A stretch of DNA of 64,000 nucleotides, from positions 2,542,001 to 2,606,000 of the forward strand of contig NZ_CP012881.1 of the NCBI RefSeq assembly GCF_002224265.1. The letters run 5' to 3'. This document shows positions 30,115-38,155 of this stretch, piece after piece. Position numbers and translations under genes: made by a program. Every line of letters starts with the position of its first letter. Position 1 is the stretch's first letter. The stretch comes from Vibrio vulnificus NBRC 15645 = ATCC 27562 (lineage in GTDB: Bacteria > Pseudomonadota > Gammaproteobacteria > Enterobacterales > Vibrionaceae). The notes under the pieces were generated by a model, which was not told where the DNA came from, did not search any database, and saw nothing but the letters and a program-made list of their open reading frames with translations.

Positions 30115-32391
30115 TTATAGAGATTCAGTGAAAGTACGTGCGATAACGTCAGCTTGTTGCTCTGCAGTTAGAGAGTTAAAGCGAACTGCGTATCCAGATA
30201 CACGGATAGTTAGCTGAGGGTACTTCTCTGGGTGCTTAACTGCGTCTAGAAGCGTGTCACGGTTTAGAACGTTAACGTTCAGGTGTTGACCGCCTTCGAT
30301 GCCTGCTTCGTGGTGGAAGTAACCATCCATTAGGCCAGCAAGGTTAGCGCGTTGAGCGTTCTCATCTTTACCTAGTGCGTTAGGTACGATAGAGAAAGTG
30401 TAAGAGATACCGTCTTTCGCGTGAGCAAATGGCAGTTTACCTACTGAAGTTAGTGACGCTACAGCACCTTTTTCATCACGACCGTGCATTGGGTTTGCAC
30501 CTGGTGCAAATGGAGCACCTGCGCGACGACCGTCTGGCGTGTTACCAGTCTTCTTACCGTATACCACGTTTGATGTGATAGTTAGGATAGACTGAGTAGG
30601 AACAGCATTACGGTAAGTATTTAGCTTACGGATCTTGTTCATGAACACTTCAACAAGTTCACAAGCTATGTCATCAACGCGAGCATCGTTGTTACCGAAT
30701 TTAGGGTAGTCGCCTTCGATTTCGAAGTCGATTGCTACGCCATCTTCGTCACGAACTGGTTTCACTTTCGCGTACTTGATTGCAGAAAGTGAGTCAGCTG
30801 CGATAGACAGACCAGCGATACCACATGCCATTGTACGGTATACGTCACGGTCATGTAGAGCCATTAGTGCAGCTTCGTAGCTGTACTTGTCGTGCATGAA
30901 GTGGATTGCGTTTAGTGCAGCAACGTATTGCTTAGCTAGCCAGTCCATGAAGTGGTCTAGGTTGCTCCACACTTCGTCGAAGTTTAGTACTTCTGAAGTG
31001 ATCTTAGGCATTACTGGGCCAACTTGCATTTTTAGCTTCTCATCAACACCACCGTTGATTGCGTAAAGCATCGTTTTTGCAAGGTTTGCACGAGCGCCGA
31101 AGAACTGCATTTGCTTACCAACAACCATTGGAGATACACAACATGCGATTGCGTAGTCGTCAGAGTTCATGTCTGGACGCATTAGGTCGTCGTTTTCGTA
31201 CTGGATTGAAGAAGTATCGATAGATACTTTCGCACAGAACTTCTTGAAGCCTTCAGGTAGTTGCTCAGACCAAAGTACAGTGATGTTTGGCTCTGGAGAA
31301 GGACCCATAGTGTATAGAGAGTTTAGGAAACGGAAGTTTGAACGCGTTACTAGCGTACGACCGTCAAGACCCATACCACCCATAGATTCTGTTGCCCAGA
31401 TTGGGTCGCCAGAGAATAGATCATCGTACTCAGGAGTACGTAGGAAACGAACCATACGTAGTTTCATTACGAAGTGGTCGATCATTTCCTGAGCTTCAAC
31501 TTCAGTGATCTTACCAGCAGCGATATCACGCTCGATGTACACGTCTAGGAACGTAGAAGTACGGCCTAGAGACATTGCAGCACCGTTTTGAGACTTAACA
31601 GCCGCTAGGTAGCCGAAGTAAGTCCATTGGATAGCTTCTTGTGCAGTTTCAGCTGGGCGAGAAATATCGTAACCGTATTTCGCTGCCATCACTTTCATTT
31701 GACCTAGAGCGCGGTGTTGCTCAGCAATCTCTTCACGAAGTTGCATTGTCATTTGAAGATCTTCACCGTTCTCAAAACGCTCTTGTAGAGACTTGAATTG
31801 AGCCAGTTTGTCCTTCATTAGGAAGTCGATACCGTAAAGTGCAACACGACGGTAGTCACCGATGATACGACCACGGCCGTAAGCGTCTGGAAGACCAGTT
31901 AGAACACCAGACTTACGACAAGCTAGGATATCTGGAGTGTAGATATCGAATACGCCAGCGTTGTGTGTTTTGCGGTATTCAGAGTAGATTTTAGAGATTT
32001 GAGGGTCTAGTTCACGACCGTAAACTTTACAAGAACCCTCAACCATGCGGATACCACCGTTAGGGATGATAGCGCGTTTTAGAGGTGCGTCAGTTTGTAG
32101 ACCAACGATAGTCTCTAGATCTTTTTCAATGTAGCCTGCATCGTGAGCAGTGATGGTAGAGATTAGGTCAGTATCGAAATCAACTGGAGCGTGAGTTGAG
32201 TTCTCAATTTTGATACCTTCCATTACCTTAGCCCAAAGCTTGTTGGTTGCTTCAGTACCTTCAGAAACTAGGAAAGATTCGTCGCCTTCGTACGGAGTGT
32301 AGTTCTTCTGAATGAAATCACGAACGTTTACTTCGTTTTGCCAGTCACCTGCTGCAAAACCTTCCCAAGCTTTAGCAAATTGCTCTGCCAT
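30115..32391 (-). CDS. pflB: Formate C-acetyltransferase (pyruvate formate-lyase)
   Basis: The 758-residue glycyl-radical enzyme splits pyruvate with CoA into formate and acetyl-CoA during fermentation. The paired active-site cysteines are in IACCVSP near residues 415-417 and the radical glycine in RVSGYAVRF near 733. Length and sequence match the E. coli enzyme. The gene uses a narrower codon set than its neighbours, as expected for a highly expressed protein. Its 175-nt predicted leader is strongly structured (see 32414-32534). No focA lies upstream; a DUF3360 gene does, with a terminator between. Confidence 0.98.
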   Translation of the reverse strand: MAEQFAKAWEGFAAGDWQNEVNVRDFIQKNYTPYEGDESFLVSEGTEATNKLWAKVMEGIKIENSTHAPVDFDTDLISTITAHDAGYIEKDLETIVGLQTDAPLKRAIIPNGGIRMVEGSCKVYGRELDPQISKIYSEYRKTHNAGVFDIYTPDILACRKSGVLTGLPDAYGRGRIIGDYRRVALYGIDFLMKDKLAQFKSLQERFENGEDLQMTMQLREEIAEQHRALGQMKVMAAKYGYDISRPAETAQEAIQWTYFGYLAAVKSQNGAAMSLGRTSTFLDVYIERDIAAGKITEVEAQEMIDHFVMKLRMVRFLRTPEYDDLFSGDPIWATESMGGMGLDGRTLVTRSNFRFLNSLYTMGPSPEPNITVLWSEQLPEGFKKFCAKVSIDTSSIQYENDDLMRPDMNSDDYAIACCVSPMVVGKQMQFFGARANLAKTMLYAINGGVDEKLKMQVGPVMPKITSEVLNFDEVWSNLDHFMDWLAKQYVAALNAIHFMHDKYSYEAALMALHDRDVYRTMACGIAGLSIAADSLSAIKYAKVKPVRDEDGVAIDFEIEGDYPKFGNNDARVDDIACELVEVFMNKIRKLNTYRNAVPTQSILTITSNVVYGKKTGNTPDGRRAGAPFAPGANPMHGRDEKGAVASLTSVGKLPFAHAKDGISYTFSIVPNALGKDENAQRANLAGLMDGYFHHEAGIEGGQHLNVNVLNRDTLLDAVKHPEKYPQLTIRVSGYAVRFNSLTAEQQADVIARTFTESL

Positions 32392-32413
32392 GACATACCT
32401 ACCTTTTTAGTAG

Positions 32414-32474
32414 AAAAAACACGTACTGTTGTGGCTGTTGAGCCAGCCATCCTCTCATTAAAGAGGAGCAGTAC
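32414..32474 (-). promoter_or_regulatory. Three-way-junction element in the pflB leader
   Basis: On the minus strand a closing stem GTACTG/CAGTAC (32469-32474 with 32423-32428) encloses two hairpins: CCTCT-AGAGG (32451-32466, 6-nt loop) and GGCTG-CAGCC (32433-32448, 6-nt loop). GTG and six T (32414-32419) follow, then the AAGGTAGGT ribosome site. It could be an attenuator or a translation-control element. Folding was done by eye. Confidence 0.5.
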
Positions 32475-32478
32475 ACTC

Positions 32479-32534
32479 TTATGAATAACAATATGTATCG
32501 ATTTGCGAACTGTTCATAAAACGATACATATTGT
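32479..32534 (-). promoter_or_regulatory. Inverted repeat / possible pseudoknot in the pflB leader
   Basis: A perfect 13-bp inverted repeat, ACAATATGTATCG at 32488-32500 and its complement at 32522-32534, encloses a 21-nt loop. Seven loop bases (32513-32519) are perfectly complementary to seven bases just 3' of the stem on the minus strand (32479-32485), which would form an H-type pseudoknot in RNA. At DNA level the arms could instead be a double operator. Confidence 0.55.
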
Positions 32535-32573
32535 CACTGAGTTTCATGTCTTGCCTTATTAACTTTCCTTCAG

Positions 32574-32613
32574 GGTATACTAAAATTTTTTTGCAAACCT
32601 TAAACTAAATCAA
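32574..32613 (-). promoter_or_regulatory. Predicted FNR-dependent pflB promoter
   Basis: On the minus strand TATACC (32574-32579) fits a -10 element, and an FNR-like box with one perfect half (TTGAT) and one half matching 3 of 5 spans 32600-32613. Its centre is about 40 bp before the predicted start near 32567, the position of class II activation. No -35 hexamer is needed in this class. Confidence 0.45.
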
Positions 32614-32638
32614 TAAAAGCTAAAAAAACTCAATAAAA

Positions 32639-32672
32639 TTTGGGTGGTGACCAGCACCACCCAAACTTTTTT
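32639..32672. terminator. Terminator of the DUF3360 gene
   Basis: Perfect 11-bp hairpin TTTGGGTGGTG-ACCAG-CACCACCCAAA; T-rich on both strands. It separates the DUF3360 gene from pflB transcription. Confidence 0.8.
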
Positions 32673-32679
32673 TGAACGC

Positions 32680-34227
32680 TTATAGCCAAGCTTTGATGCC
32701 GTACTGGCTTTCTAGCATACCAACTGCAAGCATAGCAACTAGACAGATAATAAGAACACCACCTGGAATCACTACTTTATCGACAAAAGATAGTTTAGAT
32801 GCGCGCTCTTTGTCACCAATCAGGCCATTATTATCTAGTAGCATGGTCAATGCCCAAGCTAGAACTGGGTTCACAACCGCAGAACCAAAGATACAGATAC
32901 CTGCTGCTTGCGAATCTTTTGTGCTACGAACCATCTGCATACCCGCTTCAAGTAGAGGTAAGAATACACCTACTAGTAGCGCACAACGCATTACTGGTGG
33001 CCATACCGCGACATCCATTGGGAAGCCAAGAATCGCAATCGTCATAACCAAACAGCCTAGGATGATCGCACCACCAGGGATTGGACGCTTCGCAATCGCG
33101 GCTGGGATCATGTATGTACCCCAAGACGACGTGATGTTACCACCACCAAGTGCAGTGCCCACCATTTGACGAATAGAACACATGGTCATGGTGTCATCGA
33201 CATCCATAAGCACTTTTTCTGTCTTCTTAGGATAGTTCAATTCTTGGAAAATACGGTGACCAAGGAAATCTGGAGACCACATTGCTACCGCTAGAATCGC
33301 AAATGGTAGAGAAGCGATAAAGTGTTGTAGCGTTGGTAGGCCAAGTTGCCAACCAGTCTCAGTGCTGCCCCACCAGTAAACTGGGTTCAGATTCGGTAGG
33401 CCCATTTCCGTTTCGAACTTAAGATCAAAACCTGCACCTAGCGCAAGTGCAATCACCAAGCCAGTAAACGCACACACTGGGATCGCTAGCCAACGTAGGT
33501 TCAGTTTAGCAAGAAGCGCGTAAATAACGATGTTAATGCCAAGCACAACCAAACCAATGTAGCCTAGGCTGCCAGCGGCAACGTCAGCAGATTGCAGGCC
33601 AACGGCCCATTCTTGAATGGAGGTAATTTGACTCATCGTCCCGGTAAAGCCGAGGAAGATTAACAAGCCGCCTGCGGTACCTTCGGAGGTCAGGTTCACC
33701 AGTTTAGAACCACCTTTAAAGTAGCTCAGTAGGAGACCAAACACGCCAAGTAGAAGTGCCAATGCAAGAGGGTGAGCACCAGCGAGAGCAATCGCGCCGA
33801 TAAGAGGGATCATTGGACCGTGGTTACCGGCTAAGTTGGCTCGTGGGTTGACAAAGCCAGAAGCGATAACGCAGAAGAATAACGCTGGGAACAACATTTC
33901 CACACGCGCCACTTCGATAGCAAATTCTTTACCTAAGTTGATGTGGTCCCAAGCTTGGGTTAGACCGTCTGCCCAAGACATCATTACTGCAGAGTACATC
34001 GCGATAATACCGATAGTACCAGCAAGCGCAGGAACAAGGTCCTCAAGTTCAAAACGGAAGTCACGACCAGGAAGGTTCAAACCGAAACGGCGCGGTTTCA
34101 TGATTTGCAGTTCGTGGTCTAGGTAGTCTGAGCGGCTGGCAAATTCAGAAGCTGGACGATGAAGCTCACTGTAGCTCTTCGTTTCAATATCTGAATCAGA
34201 ATGCACTTTATTCACTGCGTCTGACAT
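32680..34227 (-). CDS. DUF3360 multi-pass transporter-like protein
   Basis: A 515-residue integral membrane protein. A charged N-terminal 70 residues precede about 12-14 hydrophobic segments. The stretch GNHGPMIPLIGAIALAGAHPLALALLLGV and the later LTSEGTAGGLLIFLGFTGTM recall SulP/uracil-xanthine permease folds, and I recognise it as the DUF3360 family common in vibrios; there is no C-terminal STAS domain. The substrate is unknown. It occupies the position upstream of pflB where enterobacteria have the formate channel focA, and its promoter has an FNR/CRP-like box, so an anaerobic role such as anion or fermentation-product transport is a reasonable guess. GAGGA precedes the ATG. Confidence 0.75.
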   Translation of the reverse strand: MSDAVNKVHSDSDIETKSYSELHRPASEFASRSDYLDHELQIMKPRRFGLNLPGRDFRFELEDLVPALAGTIGIIAMYSAVMMSWADGLTQAWDHINLGKEFAIEVARVEMLFPALFFCVIASGFVNPRANLAGNHGPMIPLIGAIALAGAHPLALALLLGVFGLLLSYFKGGSKLVNLTSEGTAGGLLIFLGFTGTMSQITSIQEWAVGLQSADVAAGSLGYIGLVVLGINIVIYALLAKLNLRWLAIPVCAFTGLVIALALGAGFDLKFETEMGLPNLNPVYWWGSTETGWQLGLPTLQHFIASLPFAILAVAMWSPDFLGHRIFQELNYPKKTEKVLMDVDDTMTMCSIRQMVGTALGGGNITSSWGTYMIPAAIAKRPIPGGAIILGCLVMTIAILGFPMDVAVWPPVMRCALLVGVFLPLLEAGMQMVRSTKDSQAAGICIFGSAVVNPVLAWALTMLLDNNGLIGDKERASKLSFVDKVVIPGGVLIICLVAMLAVGMLESQYGIKAWL

Positions 34228-34692
34228 AGATTCCTCATATATTTAAAAAGTTAGTAATTCGATCTGAATTCTATAGTCCGCATCCTGCGGGTTTTTCCTG
34301 TTATAGCCGATGCTAGGTGTTAGGTTTATTGTCGCACGAATACCACGTGCCTAAGCATAGCTAAATTTCACTAATTTTGACGGCTGAGATCAGCCTCAAC
34401 TTTACGGCCGAGTCTAGCAAGTTAACCCTTTGGGGTGATTGATTTAGATCACTTTAAGAAAAGATGTGAAAGAAAACTACAGAAAGTAGCTGGCATGCGA
34501 AAAGTCCTTGGTTTTTATGTGTAATTTGCTTTCATAGCACGTCTGTTTTTAGAAAATTTAAAACAAATATGCGTCTAGGTGAACACTTCTGTTTTTATTG
34601 CGATCAGCAGTTAACATAAGTTGGCGTTATTTTTGCAAGGATGCCGCCAGTGACTTTTAATTGGCGAAACTTTGCCGTATCAGGATGAGAGA
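34228..34692. other. Divergent intergenic region, DUF3360 gene / lipoprotein gene
   Basis: 465 bp of AT-rich DNA containing the predicted FNR/CRP-type promoter for the DUF3360 gene (34411-34452). A short hairpin CCGCA-TCC-TGCGG with following T (about 34277-34296) lies near the DUF3360 start. No gene seen. The lipoprotein promoter could not be placed. Confidence 0.5.
34411..34452 (-). promoter_or_regulatory. Predicted FNR/CRP-type promoter of the DUF3360 gene
   Basis: The box TTGATTTAGATCAC (34439-34452, plus-strand reading) matches FNR at 9 of 10 fixed bases and also has a CRP half-site. On the minus strand, exactly 22 bp after the box, lies TAGACT (34411-34416), the spacing expected between a class II box and the -10 element. 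Confidence 0.5.
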
Positions 34693-36150
34693 ATGACAAA
34701 ATTAAAAATGATGCCGCTGGTGGCAATGATTTCTGCGGGGTTAGTTGGCTGTGGCGGCAGTAGTGGCGGCGGCGGCGGTGGTACTCCATCAACCTCATAT
34801 AGTTTTACGTTTGTAACGCCGGTAGAAAAGGATTTATCAGCCAATGGAAGCTGTACAGTTTTTGCTAAGTATCAGAAAAGCTCGGTTGATAAAGTTCTTA
34901 ATTATAATGTCGTTGGTACGTCATTAGATAATAAGATTATTGGCTTTTACTCGAACTCTGCTGGTGAACAACAAGGGGACTTGGTGAGCACCAAAAATGG
35001 TAAGTTATCCTTGGTATTGCAAAGTATTCCTGATGGCGGTTTTTTTACAGTGCAGGAGGCTAACGGTACAGTAATTAATGCAATTACGTTTTCTAAAGAG
35101 GTGTTGGCTTCTGACGATTCGCTGAGAAATGTCTATTTGTCTGTTGAATCCATCGTCAATGATTCTACCTGCGTCACAGGTAATAACGATGCAATTATTA
35201 CCAAGAGCTCGCTTCAATATTTGAATGCTGATGATGCGACGGGTAATCCGGATGTTACTTATTACTATGATTCACAAATTGAAACTGTTACGGGTACTAA
35301 CCCACAGTTGACTGGTGGAAAAACGCTCAAAGCGATCTTTGGAGAACAAACGATGATCGCTCAATATAGAACAACGAACCGTAGTCAATTATTCCAATAT
35401 GGTTTTGAAGATTGGAATCAAGGCATGATGAAGTTTGCCGGGTCATCTTCTACTCCTTCAATTGGTTCTTCGTTGATCAACTTTAGTGACATCGAGATTT
35501 ACTCTAATTACAAGTCGTTCCAATATCTTTTGTCTACGATCAGTAAGGGAAGTACTTTCTATCATCCAACAGCGACAAATGGCGATACTTGGTCATTTAA
35601 GGTAAATGGAACGATCGCGACTGCAGGGTGGGATGCCACATATTTTGATGAAATAAGCTCGGCTTGGGAGCTTGTTGTAGATGATAATTCATTGTTTATG
35701 CTATCAAATACGAACGATGCGAAACCTTCTGTGGCAAATCAAACCATCGATATTACCAGTAGTATCGGCTTGTCTAATGAAAATGGTTTACAGAGAATCA
35801 GCTACCAGCAAGGTGCTACATCTGGCTCTACTCCTTATGTATTAAGGCATACCTTATATACACTAATTACACCTTCGTTGAGAGTACCGAATCTCAATTA
35901 CGATAGCGTTCCAGCAAGTGTCGCTGATGGTCTTGTTATTTCATCTACCTCTAACCTAACGCAAGACTATATGTTAGCGGAAAATCTTGATTCGTTATCT
36001 TTGAAAGAGTTTATGACTCGTTTTGGTAATGGTGATGGGCTAGATACTTCTAAAGATGTCATGGGTATTGCAGCAAATCTGAAAGAAGTTCGTGCTGCGT
36101 ACAATAATTCATCAACAACACGCTCATTGCTTTTAAGTAGAGATAATTAA
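34693..36150 (+). CDS. Large lipoprotein of unknown function
   Basis: A 485-residue lipoprotein that I do not recognise. The ATG at 34693 is preferred because AGGA lies upstream. The signal peptide MTKLKMMPLVAMISAGLVGC ends in a lipobox LVGC, followed by a Gly/Ser spacer (GGSSGGGGGG). The rest is beta-rich, Ser/Thr/Asn-rich and has no catalytic motif; the mature chain has only two further cysteines, near residues 50 and 160, which could pair. Codon use is more AT-rich than in the neighbours, which may point to transfer or to rapid evolution of a surface protein. It stands alone with its own terminator. Confidence 0.75.
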   Translation: MTKLKMMPLVAMISAGLVGCGGSSGGGGGGTPSTSYSFTFVTPVEKDLSANGSCTVFAKYQKSSVDKVLNYNVVGTSLDNKIIGFYSNSAGEQQGDLVSTKNGKLSLVLQSIPDGGFFTVQEANGTVINAITFSKEVLASDDSLRNVYLSVESIVNDSTCVTGNNDAIITKSSLQYLNADDATGNPDVTYYYDSQIETVTGTNPQLTGGKTLKAIFGEQTMIAQYRTTNRSQLFQYGFEDWNQGMMKFAGSSSTPSIGSSLINFSDIEIYSNYKSFQYLLSTISKGSTFYHPTATNGDTWSFKVNGTIATAGWDATYFDEISSAWELVVDDNSLFMLSNTNDAKPSVANQTIDITSSIGLSNENGLQRISYQQGATSGSTPYVLRHTLYTLITPSLRVPNLNYDSVPASVADGLVISSTSNLTQDYMLAENLDSLSLKEFMTRFGNGDGLDTSKDVMGIAANLKEVRAAYNNSSTTRSLLLSRDN

Positions 36151-36166
36151 CATTTTTGTATCTTAT

Positions 36167-36192
36167 AAAGCCTCCCCTCGGAGGCTTTTTTT
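36167..36192 (+). terminator. Terminator of the lipoprotein gene
   Basis: AAAGCCTCC-CCTC-GGAGGCTTT followed by more T, 17 bp after the stop. Confidence 0.9.
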
Positions 36193-36380
36193 ATGCCTTC
36201 TATGCATCGTTAAAAGAATATATTGCTAAATTGTGAATATAAATCTACTTTTCGTTTTTAACTATGCCAAAAATGCAGGTTAATAATTTGTTGCAACTCA
36301 ATTGATAGGATGCTAGTTTGTATCCATTCAAGGGGCCGGAGTGCCTTGGCAGTGACAAAAAACACAGGGAGTACAAGCGC

Positions 36381-37151
36381 ATGCATGACGTACCAGCGCT
36401 GGATATCAAACAACTGCACAAAACGTTTGGTCAGAATGAAGTGCTAAAAGGCATTTCACTTGCTGCACACAAAGGGGACGTTATTTCCATCATTGGCTCT
36501 TCCGGCTCCGGTAAGAGTACCTTCCTTAGATGCATCAATTTACTAGAAACGCCGACCGCAGGTGAAATTTGGGTTAATGGCGAATTAATCCAGATGAAAA
36601 ACAATCGTGCGGGTGAGGCGGTTCCAGCCAATGAAAAGCAAGTCCAGCGTATCCGTTCGCGCTTGGCGATGGTTTTTCAGGGCTTTAACCTCTGGTCTCA
36701 CATGACGGTGCTACAAAATGTGATTGAAGCGCCCGTTCATGTTCTGGGTGTGCCCAAAGCCGAGGCGATTGAAAAAGCAGAAATGCTGTTGAAAAAAGTC
36801 GGCTTGTATGAGCGTAAAGATTACTACCCAGGTCACTTATCTGGCGGTCAGCAACAGCGTGCTGCGATTGCTCGCGCCCTTGCGGTGGACCCTGAAGTGA
36901 TGCTGTTTGACGAGCCGACATCGGCGCTCGATCCAGAGTTGGTCGGTGAAGTGTTGGGGGTAATGCGTGATTTGGCGGATGAAGGCCGAACCATGTTAGT
37001 GGTGACGCATGAAATGGCGTTTGCTCGTGATGTCTCTAACCACGTGATGTTCCTACATCAAGGATTGGTCGAAGAACAAGGCGCGCCGTCAAAGCTGTTC
37101 AGCAATCCAGATTCAGAGCGCTTAAAGCAGTTTATTTCATCGATTTATTAA
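36381..37151 (+). CDS. Basic amino acid ABC transporter ATPase (HisP/ArtP-like)
   Basis: A 256-residue ATPase of the polar amino acid uptake family, beginning MHDVPALDIKQLHKTFG. Walker A GSSGSGKST is near residues 39-47, the signature LSGGQQQR near 153 and Walker B MLFDEPTSALDPELVGEVL near 173; the insertion EAVPANEKQVQRIRSRLAMVFQGFNLW is typical of HisP. The ATG at 36381 has AGGGAG 9 nt upstream; the frame is open 21 codons further back but without a ribosome site. It is the first gene of an ATPase-binding protein-permease-permease set. Confidence 0.92.
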   Translation: MHDVPALDIKQLHKTFGQNEVLKGISLAAHKGDVISIIGSSGSGKSTFLRCINLLETPTAGEIWVNGELIQMKNNRAGEAVPANEKQVQRIRSRLAMVFQGFNLWSHMTVLQNVIEAPVHVLGVPKAEAIEKAEMLLKKVGLYERKDYYPGHLSGGQQQRAAIARALAVDPEVMLFDEPTSALDPELVGEVLGVMRDLADEGRTMLVVTHEMAFARDVSNHVMFLHQGLVEEQGAPSKLFSNPDSERLKQFISSIY

Positions 37152-37175
37152 AAGGGTGATGGGCATTCTATCGTA

Positions 37176-37273
37176 CTAGAACCTAGAACCTAGAACCTAG
37201 AACCTAGAACCTAGAACCTAGAACCTAGAACCTAGAACCTAGAACCTAAAACCTAGAACCTAGAACCTAGAAC
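37176..37273. repeat. Tandem heptamer array, 14 x CTAGAAC
   Basis: Fourteen adjacent copies of CTAGAAC start at 37176; only the copy at 37246 differs (CTAAAAC), and a partial copy follows. The array begins 24 bp after the ATPase gene stop and ends about 52 bp before the binding-protein start. The unit length is not a multiple of three and the array is non-coding. It contains the otherwise rare tetranucleotide CTAG in nearly every unit. Confidence 0.97.
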
Positions 37274-37325
37274 CTAACAACAAAACACAACATCGCAATA
37301 CAAAAACAATCACAGGAGTATGGAT

Positions 37326-38096
37326 ATGAAGAAGTGGTTACTTGCAGCAACATTGGCCGCAACCGCAGTGTCGGGTATCGCTCAGGCGAAGGAATGGAAA
37401 ACGGTTCGCTTTGGCATTGAAGGGGCGTACCCTCCATTTAGCTGGACAGAAGCCGATGGTTCACTAAAAGGCTTTGACGTCGATATGGCGAATGCCTTGT
37501 GTGAAGAGATGAAAGTGCAATGTAAGATCGTCGCGCAAGATTGGGATGGCATTATCCCGTCACTATTGGCTCGTAAGTACGATGCAATCATTGCCGCTAT
37601 GTCTATCACGGAAGAGCGTAAGCAAAAAGTCGATTTCACTGGTAAATACGCGCTGATCCCGAACAAGTTCATCGCTAAGAAAGGCGCAGGCTTGGATTTT
37701 GACAAGCTGAGCGGCGTAAAAATCGGTGTTCAACGTGCAACCACGCACGACAAATACCTAACCGATAACTATGGCAAGAACGTTGATATCGTACGCTATG
37801 GTTCATTTGATGAAGCGTATCTTGACCTAGCCAATGGTCGTATTGCCGCAGTATTGGGTGATGCATCAGCATTGGAAGAAGGTGTACTGAATAAAGCGGG
37901 TGGTGAAGGCTACGAGTTTGTTGGACCATCGCTAACAGATCCAAAATGGTTTGGCGAAGGTTTTGGTATTGCGGTTCGTAAGCAAGATAAAGAACTCACC
38001 AAACAGCTGGATGCCGCCATTCTGTCACTGCGTGAAAAAGGTGTTTATCAGCAAATCGCGGCGAAATACTTCAAGTATGACGTCTATGGCGACTAA
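37326..38096 (+). CDS. Basic amino acid ABC transporter periplasmic binding protein
   Basis: A 256-residue member of the HisJ/ArgT/ArtJ family. The signal peptide MKKWLLAATLAATAVSGIAQA is cut before KEWKT. The ligand-site sequences YPPFSW, GFDVDMANALC, DWDGIIPSLLARKYDAIIAAMSIT and GVQRATTHDKYL are those of lysine/arginine/ornithine/histidine binders, but the exact ligand cannot be read off. The second of two close ATGs is chosen, because AGGAG at 37314-37318 is only one base from the first (37320) and 7 from the second. Heptamer repeats lie on both sides and a strong hairpin follows. Confidence 0.92.
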   Translation: MKKWLLAATLAATAVSGIAQAKEWKTVRFGIEGAYPPFSWTEADGSLKGFDVDMANALCEEMKVQCKIVAQDWDGIIPSLLARKYDAIIAAMSITEERKQKVDFTGKYALIPNKFIAKKGAGLDFDKLSGVKIGVQRATTHDKYLTDNYGKNVDIVRYGSFDEAYLDLANGRIAAVLGDASALEEGVLNKAGGEGYEFVGPSLTDPKWFGEGFGIAVRKQDKELTKQLDAAILSLREKGVYQQIAAKYFKYDVYGD

Positions 38097-38114
38097 TCAC
38101 CGCTGAACTCTCGC

Positions 38115-38155
38115 CCTAATTGCCGGTTCGTTCCTGGATGTACCCGGCAATTAGG
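38115..38155 (+). promoter_or_regulatory. Intercistronic hairpin after the binding-protein gene
   Basis: A perfect 12-bp inverted repeat (CCTAATTGCCGG and its complement, 17-nt loop) between the binding protein and the permeases, without a T run. Such hairpins stabilise the upstream message and lower downstream expression in other binding-protein operons. Confidence 0.65.

Noticed and set aside
32392..32474. ZTP (pfl) riboswitch before pflB
   Set aside because: The characteristic conserved sequence blocks of that class are not present; the helices seen have another layout, so I report it as an unnamed structured leader.
37176..37273. CRISPR-like array
   Set aside because: Units are 7 bp, directly adjacent and without spacers; no cas genes are near. 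It is a simple tandem repeat.
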